Shown: positions 16,701-26,261 of the stretch, in pieces
How positions within the stretch are numbered: the first letter of the stretch is position 1
How the letters are laid out: each line of letters opens with the position of its first letter
Origin: Blastopirellula retiformator
GTDB taxonomy: Bacteria; Planctomycetota; Planctomycetia; Pirellulales; Pirellulaceae
Length of the DNA stretch: 64,000 bases
Assembly (NCBI RefSeq): GCF_007859755.1
Contig: NZ_SJPF01000001.1
Location: 1-64,000 of the forward strand
Reading direction: 5' to 3'
The notes under the pieces: generated by a model
What the model was told of the DNA's origin: nothing
What the model saw: only the letters and a program-made list of their open reading frames with translations
Databases searched by the model: none
Program-made: the position numbers and the translations under genes

Positions 16701-16919
16701 CAGCCACCGCATCGACTTTTCGCCGTCGATCAGATTGCGTCCCGCCAATTGCGGCAACGCGTTGTTCGAGTACCAATTGCGGATCTGCTCGTCGGCCAGC
16801 CGCTCTCCGTTTTCCATCGCGGCGAGATAACGTTTCGGTTGGTCGTCGGCGGCCAGCAGCAGATTCGCGCATAGCGCGACCCAAACCAGCGAGAGCAAAA
16901 TGCGGGAGCCAGAAGTCAT
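13704..16919 (-). CDS. Large secreted NPCBM / degenerate trypsin-like / PDZ protein
   Basis: A 1071-residue protein with signal peptide (MTSGSRILLSLVWVALCANL, then LLA/A). Residues ~300-460 contain an NPCBM-like carbohydrate-binding module (PLRTGDDLYGWGLGVLAASK ... IGLDYGARDGG ... ARIYLDDEQLFES). Residues ~800-950 resemble an HtrA/trypsin-like protease: GRGFVVNEREGWIVAPGHQV keeps the His region and HDLGLLQI the Asp region, but the GNSGG serine motif is replaced by DRRLGGI, so the nucleophile is missing. Residues ~985-1065 are a PDZ domain (GVEVTEVVRGGPAAEIGFRV ... VNGQEVRSRGDVLAAV). It is probably a periplasmic or surface binding protein rather than an active protease. Confidence 0.8.
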   Translation of the reverse strand: MTSGSRILLSLVWVALCANLLLAADDQPKRYLAAMENGERLADEQIRNWYSNNALPQLAGRNLIDGEKSMRWLLDRSLQPGDTPGAYIEMVSGDRLPGDVTRFVPTTSVEGSIVPAHFEVQPTVDIRRPGDQRIDYGVRVVEKYVKKIVWKRGAPIDRYEPSTVYYRDGRKVSFRAIRLVDGDAHLLLANGRRVARFDELAELHMPQANSWDLYLDELGTLMPDGFSDARLSRVLQWETIDGIVATTSMERFDVDSQGDNNQGDRWVHAMQPAWSLDVLWLPNARSYLRRSFAPERPPLVRFAQSEDRSGAFFSENGWPARNNRSVVGGPLRTGDDLYGWGLGVLAASKISVPLSPLVRGVQTKIGLDYGARDGGCVQARIYLDDEQLFESPLIVGSNEVIDSGPLKWSADKQAKQLHLIVDPAHDNRPAGADPFDIRDLTNWLEPQFLLDRDQLETEVRQRAIRQIVAWEGWAVAPQPEGEIRIVNLRRDVDRQPIEWRLAAVAVNKPFELRRTLDLSADDRWLTITTDRWGNFGAPPKLEVLLDGALAFEGDLPESFRHEPGQTPRYVSLAGRTGPVEVIIRQTPCNARMPIDWREIEVQHDRTTLLAILEDPTAADVAQMQTDAGKEGTVEFVDAPGMVGAPAIRIAPSDEFVEVAQFDPPVKLTERSALGELRFLRFAYRKEGGGRYEIRLTHAGDRETPAIYRIGKGSKKEPGYVVLDSGELKEEWKMGFADIFANFGEIEVTGMAIRVVDGGPCMFDHFYLARRHSDYELIVAPSPERNNWENWDERREQNLPQALAASVTIDYGDGQHGRGFVVNEREGWIVAPGHQVFPPRRDVKVTTSDGKTPAAKTFGVDREHDLGLLQITDKLQNDDRWPAIELTHRDRFDRQQMLLAVGVGANEQPAAEMIRKEGEFFGAIWTSSPGFPFEVGQGAIEIDRRLGGICVQKLSGGSPVIVNPHAIRQHADRMKRNEVFGNWLIGSGPTLGMTVRQADGGVEVTEVVRGGPAAEIGFRVGDLLTKVNGQEVRSRGDVLAAVAPLNPGDEIDVAYRRLADRSSKRIKLGRRD

Positions 16920-17125
16920 AAGCGAGATGCAAAGCGGAGAAGGGCGGCGCCAAGTGCAATGTTCCAGTCTATCAACAACCTATGTGCGCCGCCTGCGGAT
17001 GGTTACGACGCAAAGCGAGCGGAAACGGCGGGTCTCGCCAAATGGCGCCTAAATTCTGGCATTCGCCCCCAAACCCCACTATACTGGCACAACTGCATAC
17101 CCCGCCAGCGAGCAGCGAGTCTTCG

Positions 17126-18256
17126 ATGAGCGATCTTTCCGACCGAGCCGCGGATCCCGCCTTTCGCGCCAAGTTGCGTCTGGCGCTCGTTTCCGGCGTC
17201 GGCCCGCGCACGTCGCAGATGCTGCTCCAGCGGTTTGGCGACCACGAGTCGATCCTGGCCGCTTCCCGCGGCGTTTTAGAACAGGTCTCCGGCGTCGGTC
17301 CCAAGCTGAGCCAGAAAATCACCTCCGCCGGCGAGATTGACATCGACCGCGAACTCTCGCTGTGCATCGATTTTGGCGTCGATATCCTGGCGATCGATGA
17401 CGACCGCTATCCGCATCTGCTGACCGAGATTCCGGACCCGCCGAGCCTGATGTTTCTGCGCGGCGACCTGACGCCGACCGACGCGTTGAGCGTGGCGATC
17501 GTCGGCACGCGGCATGCATCAAGCTATGGCTTGGCCCAGGCCGAGCGGTTCGGTTATGAACTGGCCAAGGCGGGCTTCACCGTCGTCAGCGGCTTGGCCC
17601 GCGGGATCGACGGCGCGGCGCATCGCGGGGCGCTGCGAGCCGGCGGACGGACGATCGCCTTTCTCGCCAGCGGCCTGCGCAGCATCTATCCGCCGGAACA
17701 TGAAACGTTGGCCGACGAAGTGGCCGAGCAGGGCGCCTTGCTAAGCGAGTCGCCGCCGCTGGCCAAACCGCTGAGCGGCGCCTTTCCGCAGCGGAATCGT
17801 CTAATCACCGGCATGAGCCTGGGCGTGATCGTGGTCGAAGCGGCGACGCGTAGCGGTGCGCTGATCTCAGCTCGCTGTGCGATGGAGCAGGGGAGGGAAG
17901 TCTTCGCCATCCCGGGACGTATCGACAACGCGAATGCCCGCGGGTGTCATCGGCTTCTCAAGGATGGCGCCAAGCTGGTCGAGTCGATCGACGACGTGCT
18001 GGATGAACTGGGACCGCTGACGCGGCCGGCGATTACCGACGACGGCAAGACGATCCACGCGCCGATCGAACTGCAGCTGAACGAGATGGAGACCGCGATC
18101 ATGCAGGCGCTGGCCGATGGTCAGCCCGCCGACATGGACGCCGTCGTCAGCCGCAGCGGACTACCGATCCAAAATGTCCTCTCCACCATCTGCGTCCTCG
18201 AGATGCGACGATTGGTCCGCCGACTGAGCGGCGTCAGCGTTCAGCGAGCGGTTTGA
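17126..18256 (+). CDS. dprA: DNA-processing protein DprA
   Basis: A 376-residue DprA/Smf, which loads RecA onto incoming single-stranded DNA in natural transformation. It has an N-terminal helix-hairpin-helix-like region (LALVSGVGPRTSQMLLQRFG ... VSGVGPKLSQKI), the Rossmann-like core (VAIVGTRHASSYG, VVSGLARGIDGAAHRGAL, FPQRNRLITGMSLGVIVVEA, VFAIPGRIDN) and a C-terminal winged-helix DML1-type domain (~310-376). The start at ATG 17126 gives the usual N-terminus; a longer frame from 16982 lacks family similarity. It is divergent from the large NPCBM gene, 206 bases apart, with TATACT at 17080-17085 as a possible -10. Confidence 0.93.
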   Translation: MSDLSDRAADPAFRAKLRLALVSGVGPRTSQMLLQRFGDHESILAASRGVLEQVSGVGPKLSQKITSAGEIDIDRELSLCIDFGVDILAIDDDRYPHLLTEIPDPPSLMFLRGDLTPTDALSVAIVGTRHASSYGLAQAERFGYELAKAGFTVVSGLARGIDGAAHRGALRAGGRTIAFLASGLRSIYPPEHETLADEVAEQGALLSESPPLAKPLSGAFPQRNRLITGMSLGVIVVEAATRSGALISARCAMEQGREVFAIPGRIDNANARGCHRLLKDGAKLVESIDDVLDELGPLTRPAITDDGKTIHAPIELQLNEMETAIMQALADGQPADMDAVVSRSGLPIQNVLSTICVLEMRRLVRRLSGVSVQRAV

Positions 18257-18611
18257 CCGCCGCTTTCGCGTTTTCTTTTGCGCGCGAGGTTTATTCGCCC
18301 GCGGCGGCTTTTCTGGTGTCGTTTCGCTGATCGTGATCAGGAAGATGTACTGCTCTGAGTGCTGGCCCTTCATCCCCCCAATCTAGCCACCCACGGCGCC
18401 AACTAGCTGTCACGCTGTTGGCAAGTGTCCCGCAAATCGTTCCTCTTTTCGACGGCTGGTCGAGGAGAGCTTGGCCTGCGATGATTTCCAGATCTAACGA
18501 CTGTATGGGTCACGCAGTTTGGTTTTGCCGGGAGGGAGACCGGTCGGCAGTTCCCCGCAGGTTTCGTGCGGCGCATGGCCGATAAATCGAAAGATATTCC
18601 CCGTTTTTGAT
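18257..18611. other. Intergenic region
   Basis: About 355 bases. A 7-bp stem CCGCCGC (18258-18264) / GCGGCGG (18302-18308) followed by CTTTTCT directly after dprA could be a weak terminator. No gene is convincing; a short minus-strand frame here overlaps the dprA end and is not supported. Confidence 0.5.
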
Positions 18612-19919
18612 ATGATCACCCAACCTACCAGCCTTATGAACGGCTCTGCCGCGATCCAAGAGGACTTCGCGACCTTCGTCGTGTGGGCGCTTGCGCAGTT
18701 GGGAGTCGACGTGGCGGATCAGGGGGACGGCCGGTACGTCGCGACGCCGACCAATCCGCAAGCTTCCTGGCCGGCTGGCGAGTTCCGCTATCGAATCGGC
18801 GCTGCGGGGGAAGAATCGCTCGACGACGAGATCGCGATCAGCCCGAGCGGAACCTTCTGGCACGACGTGCTTAGCCGCTTGGCGCAGCTCGATCCCGCTC
18901 CCCAAGCCGCGCCCGAAGATGAACCGGCCGGCGTTGGCGACATCGCCGAAGCGCTGTTCGCCCCGTATGTAGTCGAAGATGGCAAGGTCCAGCTGGGCGG
19001 CTGTCGTCTGGAAGAACGTCCGCTGTTGCGAATGACGACGATCCCAGCCGATGGCTCCGCCGTCAACCATCAGTTCTATTGGCGAACCGGTGAGCAGCTT
19101 AGCGGCGCCGAAATCGCCGCGTTTGGCCTTGGCAAACTGGCGCGGCGGTTGGCCTACACCCGAGACGCACGGGCCAACGTACAGATCTTGCTCGAACAAT
19201 CGCACGATCACGCCCAGGCGGCGGAAGCAGGGGCCCGGACGTTGGCGACCATCGTCTGGTGCAAGTACGCGATCGGCAAGATCGACATCCTGATTGGCGA
19301 AGCGGTCACCAGCTTGCCGTTTGAAGGTTGGGCCCGGCACATCGCCGGCGGCGACATTTCGCCGCCGCGGTTTCATTGCTCCGAGACCGGGCGCATCAGC
19401 TACCATCTGTGCGTTACCGACAACGGCGCCATCGCTCCGGTCGAATCGATCGCCACGTGCGAACTGACCGGTCGCCGCGTGCTGGAGTCGGAGATGGATA
19501 CGTCATCGGTCAGCGGCAAGCGCGGCTGCAACGATCAATTCACCACCTGTCCCGTTTCTGGCGATCGACTGCTGATCGACGAACTGCAGACCTGCAGCAG
19601 CTGCGGACAACAGGTCTCTCCCAAGTCGCTGCGCGGCGGCGTTTGCGTCGCGTGCCGCAACTTGCGATCGATCAGCAAAGACGATCCGACGATGGCGCGG
19701 ATCCTCGACATCTATCCCGAGCTGGACAAGTGGCGCGTTTGGCGCCTGGCCGAATCGAACGAGGCGTACATCTTGCGGGGCGGCGGCTGGTGGAACGAGA
19801 TCCGCGTGACGCTCGATCTGACGACGCTGGAGCCGCTGTTGGCCGAAGAACGAACCCGACTGGTCGGTCGCTGGCGCCCCTTTCCCGATGTGGAATGGCG
19901 GCGCATCTTTGAGAAGTAG
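18612..19919 (+). CDS. Conserved hypothetical with multiple zinc-knuckle-like Cys pairs
   Basis: A 435-residue cytosolic protein; ATG 18612 (MITQPTSLMNG) chosen because the upstream extension is not protein-like. The N-terminal half is mixed alpha/beta (AIQEDFATFVVWALAQLGVD ... QFYWRTGEQL). The central/C-terminal part (~255-370) has four short Cys motifs of the same kind (PPRFHCSETGR, ATCELTGRRVLESEMD, TTCPVSGDRLLIDEL, TCSSCGQQV ... CVACRNL), i.e. repeated zinc-knuckle-like segments. I recall related proteins only from planctomycetes. It may bind nucleic acid or protein; function unknown. Confidence 0.65.
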   Translation: MITQPTSLMNGSAAIQEDFATFVVWALAQLGVDVADQGDGRYVATPTNPQASWPAGEFRYRIGAAGEESLDDEIAISPSGTFWHDVLSRLAQLDPAPQAAPEDEPAGVGDIAEALFAPYVVEDGKVQLGGCRLEERPLLRMTTIPADGSAVNHQFYWRTGEQLSGAEIAAFGLGKLARRLAYTRDARANVQILLEQSHDHAQAAEAGARTLATIVWCKYAIGKIDILIGEAVTSLPFEGWARHIAGGDISPPRFHCSETGRISYHLCVTDNGAIAPVESIATCELTGRRVLESEMDTSSVSGKRGCNDQFTTCPVSGDRLLIDELQTCSSCGQQVSPKSLRGGVCVACRNLRSISKDDPTMARILDIYPELDKWRVWRLAESNEAYILRGGGWWNEIRVTLDLTTLEPLLAEERTRLVGRWRPFPDVEWRRIFEK

Positions 19920-19922
19920 GGA

Positions 19923-20085
19923 CTAGATCGTTTTTCTGATAGCAGTAGCGTTTCTGGCGTTGGTGAGGCAAGCTGGTCAAGGCGACCGAAGCAGGCGATT
20001 CCTCAAGATTCGTCGATGCAGGTCAACGCCGAACAGCGCGGCCGCAACCAGCCAGAACGATACAGATGGAAGAAAACCGCTCTAG
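19923..20085. mobile_element. 155-bp MITE-like element (family 2), copy 1
   Basis: Interior 19927-20081, flanked by CTAG at 19923-19926 and 20082-20085. Terminal inverted repeats TCGTTTTTC / GAAAACCGC are imperfect. The second copy at 25777-25939 has the same 155-bp interior length. The right CTAG holds the TAG stop of the minus-strand gene at 20082. Confidence 0.85.
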
Positions 20086-20627
20086 CCCGGTTTGCTGCGG
20101 GCGCCGGTCACTGCGGCGATCGCAACCAACGCCAGGCCAATCATCCCGACGCCAAACCCGCCGACGGCGAACTTCAGCTGCGCTTCGCGATAAAGGTTGA
20201 CCATTTCGTCGCGAGTTCGCAGGTTGCGGATCTTTTCGAGATAGCCGTTCTCCGAGAACTCTTTCCACATGTTGAGCGATTCATTCGCCGGCAGCTTCTG
20301 AAACTCTTGCGTAATCAACTCTTGCGGCAACGGCTCAATCTCGACCGCTTCCGGCATCCGCATCATGACAAACGCGCCATAACCGACGCCGATCAGCATG
20401 ATGACGAATCCGACCGCAAACAGCATCCCAGCGGCGCGGTTCCACTCTCCCTGGCCGCCGGCAGCTCGAGCGGCGCCACCTTCTTCGTATTCCGGCAACG
20501 TCCGCATCTCGCGGAGCGGCGGAACCTCGACGGTTTGGCCATTGGGGGTTTGAATCATTTCGCCGGCTTGGGTCGGCGTAACGACGATTTGCTCTCCGTC
20601 AGCGGTCGTAAGGAGATATTTCGGCAT
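20082..20627 (-). CDS. Two-TM membrane protein of unknown function
   Basis: A 181-residue protein. Residues 1-55 form a soluble N-terminus (KYLLTTADGEQIVVTPTQAG ... QTVEVPPLREMRTLPEYEE), followed by TM1 (~66-90, AAGMLFAVGFVIMLIGVGYG), a ~60-residue extracytoplasmic helical loop (LITQEFQKLP ... NLRTRDEMVNLYREAQ) and TM2 (~153-173, FAVGGFGVGMIGLALVAIAA). The N-terminal sequence recalls short tag-like domains seen in planctomycete membrane proteins. Its stop codon lies in the CTAG target duplication of the family-2 element. Confidence 0.65.
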   Translation of the reverse strand: MPKYLLTTADGEQIVVTPTQAGEMIQTPNGQTVEVPPLREMRTLPEYEEGGAARAAGGQGEWNRAAGMLFAVGFVIMLIGVGYGAFVMMRMPEAVEIEPLPQELITQEFQKLPANESLNMWKEFSENGYLEKIRNLRTRDEMVNLYREAQLKFAVGGFGVGMIGLALVAIAAVTGARSKPG

Positions 20628-20736
20628 AGATCAAACGGACTAGCAACGAGAAGATCGGGCGGAAACCTCTATCTTAAATCGAAAATCGGCGCGGCGCCCC
20701 GGCCAAACGGCAGGATTTCGGTTTTTCGTCGATTCT

Positions 20737-21531
20737 TTACCCCGGCGCCGCCGAGCCGCGATTTCCCCACCACGGTAGGCTGATTCCCCCGTCGACCAAC
20801 AGGGTCGCCCCGGTCATGTAGCTGTTTTCCGGATCGCACAGGTAGGCTATCGCTTCTCCCATTTCCTCTGGCGTTCCCAGGCGTCCCAGTGGGATTTTGG
20901 CGCCGCTGGACTGCAAGGTCTCTTCCGAGGCGAACTTCCGCTCGCCGGGCGTGTCGGTCCAGCCCGGCTGGCAGATATTGACCCGAATGCCGAACTCGGC
21001 GACCTCGATCGCGGCGGTTTTGGCCATGTGGTCGATCGCCGCTTTTGACATGTTGTAGGCCATCGCCTTGGGGGCCGGAATGAACGCGTGCGGCGAACTG
21101 ACCAGCGTAATGGCCCCGCCGTTGCCTTGCTCTAGCATTTGCTGGGTTGCGGCATGCAGCAAGTGAAATGCGCCCCACATGGTGACGTCGATCGTGCGGC
21201 GGAAGCCCTCCAGATCGGCCTCAAAATACCGCTGGCGATCGCTGTAGGCGGCGTTGCTGACCGCGACGTCCAGGCTGCCAAACTTGGCGACCGCCTGCTC
21301 GACCAGGTTCTGGACGGCGGCCAGGTCCGAAACGTCCCCTTGAACGGCGATCGCTTTTCCCCCCGACTTCTCGATCGTTTCGACTACTTCGGCCGCTTTC
21401 TCGGGCTGTGAGCGATAGTTGACGACGACGCTGGCTCCGCGCTTGGCGAGCGAAATAGCCGCAGCGCGGCCAATCCCGATGCTCGACCCGGTGACCAGAG
21501 CGGTCTTGCCCGCAAAATTCTGCGAATTCAT
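20737..21531 (-). CDS. Short-chain dehydrogenase/reductase
   Basis: A 264-residue classical SDR using NAD(P)H: cofactor motif TGSSIGIG (14-21), GDVSDL (65-70), NAA (93-95), catalytic Ser145/146, Tyr159 and Lys163 (YNMSK), and C-terminal PGWTDTPGERK and GATLLVDGG. It resembles 3-oxoacyl-ACP reductase and glucose 1-dehydrogenase-type members, but the substrate cannot be fixed from sequence. The start MNSQNFAGKTALVTG places the TGxxxGxG at the usual distance. It is a lone minus-strand gene; the ~1.2 kb upstream is decayed. Confidence 0.88.
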   Translation of the reverse strand: MNSQNFAGKTALVTGSSIGIGRAAAISLAKRGASVVVNYRSQPEKAAEVVETIEKSGGKAIAVQGDVSDLAAVQNLVEQAVAKFGSLDVAVSNAAYSDRQRYFEADLEGFRRTIDVTMWGAFHLLHAATQQMLEQGNGGAITLVSSPHAFIPAPKAMAYNMSKAAIDHMAKTAAIEVAEFGIRVNICQPGWTDTPGERKFASEETLQSSGAKIPLGRLGTPEEMGEAIAYLCDPENSYMTGATLLVDGGISLPWWGNRGSAAPG

Positions 21532-22740
21532 CGTTTAGCAACTCCGGAAGCTCGAGGATTGGAGAGTGTGGGGGCGTTAATGCTATCGAGCCCCAGGCGT
21601 AGGAACAACCGCCGCTCAACCGGCGCAACAGGCCGATCAGATAGCGCGAAATATCAACGAGGATGTTGTCAGTATTCGCCTAGTTGAGAATCCGCCACGC
21701 CTAGGCAATCTGGGTAATTTCATGGCGAATGAAATTCAAGCCCTGCCTTATGAGGAAATCCAAACTAAACTCTAGACCGAGCGAGGCCCCTAGTTAAAAT
21801 TTAAAGACTGCAAATTTGGACAGAAGAGGCCAGGCAGATTGCAAACGTATCCCGTTCGCACCCTTAGCGACATCTTACCGCCGCGGCGATGGATTGAGGA
21901 AGACGCTCAAATCCGAAGATGGAAAACCAAGGGTCGCTAGGTTGGCTGGCGAAGGGAATTGCAGATTTGCTTTCGGTTCACCGCAGTAGGTATCGCGTCT
22001 TCCAGAGTCGTCGCATCGTGCCAATTTGACAACAGAAATGTCTTTCGTTGTCAATTACCCCATAAATGGCGGACAATGCGCATCCGACGCGAGGAAAACT
22101 CGTGGAAACCGAACAATACGTTTGATTAGAATAGTTGGCATAACCGATTCCTTAATATCCGCGATGTGTATTCGGGAAGTCGGTGAGGCACCGATGACAG
22201 CAGTGCGAGCTGGTCATTTTCGAGGACGCCGGACAGGTTCCTCCAAGTGGCGAGCTTCAAGCGATTAGGCAATGTTTAATTGGGCATCCGCTAGCAGACC
22301 AGGCAGTCGCGCCAGTGGACGTCAAATTGGATGGGCAGGATGCCGTCGCAAGACTCAAGAGTTGGCGGACGTAGCACGTAGGAAAAATACGGCGTCTTGG
22401 GAAAGCGGCGTGGTTGCGACATATGGATCGAGGTCGTAACGCGTTTAGGTCTAATCTTTTACCAAATGTCCACGGACGGCGATGCGTTACTAGTTCGGTG
22501 GTAGACTTGCTTGGTTTGATGCCAAGCCGCCGCGAAAAAACAACAAGAGAAGCACTAAGACGATCAACCCCATTCCTCATCTCTTCGTAGATAGATCTAA
22601 GGCCCCGCATGCAACGCCAACTGAGCGTGTCCTCGGCGTCGGTCGTGATCAAAACCCAGTGGATGGAAACTCGATCGTTCTTGGACACGCTTCCTTGACC
22701 AGGAAATCCCAACTCACGTTTTGGCGAGTGAAGGAGTGCA
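21532..22740. other. 1.2-kb gene-free, apparently decayed region
   Basis: Less GC-rich than the surroundings. Two plus-strand stretches look like coding remnants: 21581-21775 (64 codons without stop, containing NINEDVVSIRLVENPPRLG and ending QTKL) and 22198-22374 (58 codons, containing ELVIFEDAGQVPPSGELQA and VDVKLDGQDAVARLKSW). Neither has a credible start. The promoter of the sigma factor gene should lie at the right end. Confidence 0.5.
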
Positions 22741-24300
<1,560 letters not shown>

Positions 24301-24335
24301 ACCGTTCGCAGCCTTGCCGCGAATCGACAATCGAC

Positions 24336-24372
24336 AAAGCCGACGACCGCATAATGCGACGTCGGCTTTTTT
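24336..24372 (+). terminator. Intrinsic terminator after sigma factor gene
   Basis: AAAGCCGACG / CGTCGGCTTT stem followed by TTT, 36 bases after the stop codon. Confidence 0.8.
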
Positions 24373-24387
24373 CATGGAAAGACCCTC

Positions 24388-24906
24388 ATGTCCTTAGGCG
24401 AGCCTTCCAATCCGTTCCGCTCGCCGGATGATGGCGATGGCGGCTCGACCGATGCCGTCTCGGCGACGCCGCCTTCGGTGGCGCTCGTCTATCTCTTTTC
24501 AGCCCTGTTGACCCTCTTCCAACTGTCGGTCGCCGTCGCTTTGGCGATGCAGGCCCAGGATCGCACGCAAGCGATCATGCTGTTTCCCTACTTGCCACTG
24601 CTATTGGCGGTCGGGCTGTGGTTCGGCGGCCGGGCCGTTTGGGCGACGGCCCGTTACTACCTCGCCTTCGCGACGGTCAGCTCAGCACTATTCGCGGTCG
24701 CATCGCTGTCGATCGGACATCTGTGGCCATCCGCCTACGCCGGCGTCAACACGCTGCTATGCGGAATGCTCTATTGGGAGCTTGGCCGCTCGGCGGCGCG
24801 GGCCTATTTTGGTTTTATCTGTCCCCGATGCGGCGCCGATCGTCCCCGCGGCATCGACATCCTGCAAATCGAAGTCCGCTGCCGCGAGTGCGACTATCGC
24901 TGGTAG
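24388..24906 (+). CDS. Four-TM membrane protein with C-terminal zinc ribbon
   Basis: A 172-residue protein with a soluble start of the planctomycete type (SLGEPSNPFRSPDDG), about four transmembrane segments (~33-53, 62-80, 90-108, 113-131), and a C-terminal zinc ribbon CPRCGADRPRG ... CRECDYRW. ATG 24388 lies 15 bases after the terminator of the sigma gene. Proteins of this build are numerous in Planctomycetes and uncharacterised. The next gene starts 37 bases downstream and is probably co-transcribed. Confidence 0.7.
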   Translation: MSLGEPSNPFRSPDDGDGGSTDAVSATPPSVALVYLFSALLTLFQLSVAVALAMQAQDRTQAIMLFPYLPLLLAVGLWFGGRAVWATARYYLAFATVSSALFAVASLSIGHLWPSAYAGVNTLLCGMLYWELGRSAARAYFGFICPRCGADRPRGIDILQIEVRCRECDYRW

Positions 24907-24943
24907 TTGCGACCATCGCGGAAAATGCCGAGGAATTTCTACG

Positions 24944-25780
24944 TTGTCGACTGACCAAGATCCGCCCGAGTCCCACTCGCAAACGCTCGATCACAACCGC
25001 ACCGCCTGGGATCGCAAAGTCCAGCAGCGCGATCGTTTCGCCCGCCCGGCCAAAGACGAAGACTTTCGCGATCCGCTCGCCTTGGTCGATCGCTGGGGCT
25101 GGCTTGGCGGCAGCGTCGTTGGCAAGCGGATCTTATGCCTGGGCGCCGGCGGAGGTCGACAAGGCCCGCTCTACGCCGCCGCCGGCGGCATCGTGACGGT
25201 CGTCGATATCAGCCCGGCTCAGCTCGAGCTCGATCGTCAGGTCGCCGCCGAGCGAAAGCTGGCCCTCACCACGGTCGAAGCGTCGATGGACGATCTCTCG
25301 ATGCTCGGCACAGCCGACTTTGACGTGGTGATCAATCCGGTCAGCACTTGCTATTTGCCTGACCTGCGTTCGGTCTATGCCGAGGTCGCGCGGCTGTTGG
25401 CCGATGGCGGCACGTACATCAGTCAGCACAAAACGCCGACCAGCCTGCAGACCGACATCCGCCGCAGCCCCGGTGGGTACGAATTGATCGAGCCGTACTA
25501 CCGCCGCGGTCCGCTTCCGGCGGTCGCCGGCAGTCGCCATCGCGAAGAAGGGACGCTTGAGTACCTGCACCGCTGGGAAGAGCTGATCGGCCTGATGTGC
25601 CGAAATGGTTTCGTGATCGAGGACCTGGTCGAACCGATGCACGCCAAAGAGGACGCCGAGGCCGACTCGTTCGCCGATCGCAGTCGGTACGTGGCGCCGT
25701 ACGTGCGAATCAAAGCCCGCCGCGTCGGTCAGGCGGCGCAGCAAGAAAGCCGCGGGGCGATCTGGCTGCCGGGCAGCTAG
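24944..25780 (+). CDS. SAM-dependent methyltransferase
   Basis: A 278-residue class I methyltransferase. TTG 24944 is chosen because GAGGAA lies nine bases upstream and the frame then begins at the conserved region (DHNRTAWDRKVQQRDRF). Motif I is ILCLGAGGGRQG, motif II VTVVDISPAQLELD, and the post-motif II region DFDVVINPVSTCYLPDLRSV; the C-terminal part has YYRRGPLP and HRWEELIGLMCRNGFVIEDL. The substrate is unknown. Its TAG stop lies inside the CTAG at the left edge of the family-2 element, so insertion preserved the stop. Confidence 0.82.
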   Translation: MSTDQDPPESHSQTLDHNRTAWDRKVQQRDRFARPAKDEDFRDPLALVDRWGWLGGSVVGKRILCLGAGGGRQGPLYAAAGGIVTVVDISPAQLELDRQVAAERKLALTTVEASMDDLSMLGTADFDVVINPVSTCYLPDLRSVYAEVARLLADGGTYISQHKTPTSLQTDIRRSPGGYELIEPYYRRGPLPAVAGSRHREEGTLEYLHRWEELIGLMCRNGFVIEDLVEPMHAKEDAEADSFADRSRYVAPYVRIKARRVGQAAQQESRGAIWLPGS

Positions 25781-25939
25781 AGCGTTTTTCTGATAGCAGT
25801 AGCGTTTCTGGCGTTGGTGAGGCAAGCTGGTCAAGGCGACCGAAGCAGGCGAATCCTCAAGATTCGTCGATGCAGGTCAACGCCGACCAGCGCGGCCACA
25901 ACCAGCCAGAACGATACAGATGGAGGAAAACCGCTCTAA
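25777..25939. mobile_element. 155-bp MITE-like element (family 2), copy 2
   Basis: Interior 25781-25935 with ends AGCGTTTTTC and GAAAACCGCT (inverted repeat with one mismatch), CTAG on the left and CTAA on the right. The right CTAA is at the same time the left target duplication of a 149-bp element, so the two elements abut. Confidence 0.85.
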
Positions 25940-26092
25940 CTGCCTGTTGAAAAATGCCATCGTGGCATTTTCCAACCTCGCCAGGCTCAGAGCATAGCTC
26001 TTCGCGGCTCGCAAAATAACGACTTACGTCGTTATTTTGGGATCGCATCCCTGCGATCACGCAGTCCGTCGAGAAAATCAACGGACTGCTAA
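25936..26092. mobile_element. 149-bp MITE-like element, copy C, with CTAA duplication
   Basis: Interior 25940-26088 between CTAA at 25936-25939 and 26089-26092; same orientation as copy A. Confidence 0.9.
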
Positions 26093-26201
26093 AGGCCTCG
26101 TGTCGATCTAATCGCAGGCGATGTCGCGCCGATCGACACGCGGCGTCACTCTTTGGCCTCGCCAAAACTGACGTGACAGCATCCAAATCGGGACCTCGCT
26201 T

Positions 26202-26219
26202 ACACTTCGGTCGAAGTGT
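26202..26219. promoter_or_regulatory. Palindrome upstream of sigma-54 promoter
   Basis: ACACTTCG-GT-CGAAGTGT, perfect 8-bp arms, 16 bases before the -24 element. It could be an activator or repressor operator; no protein can be named. Confidence 0.4.
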
Positions 26220-26234
26220 GGCGAAACCGCCAAT

Positions 26235-26251
26235 TTGGCACAAAACTTGCA
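26235..26251 (+). promoter_or_regulatory. Sigma-54 (-24/-12) promoter
   Basis: TTGGCACAAAACTTGCA matches the RpoN consensus TGGCAC-N5-TTGCA exactly, with GG and GC at the required 12-base distance. The predicted start is near 26262. No protein gene lies downstream on this strand before an intrinsic terminator. Confidence 0.65.
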
Positions 26252-26261
26252 GATATTGTTT

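Noticed and set aside
18161-18373. A 70-codon minus-strand frame overlapping the end of dprA
   Set aside because: It overlaps a certain gene by ~95 bases and is Lys/Arg-rich without a recognised family; the frame is likely chance.
25936-26092. 149-bp element as a structured RNA gene or riboswitch
   Set aside because: Five copies with exact target duplications and both orientations fit a transposed element better; RNA structure may be a by-product.
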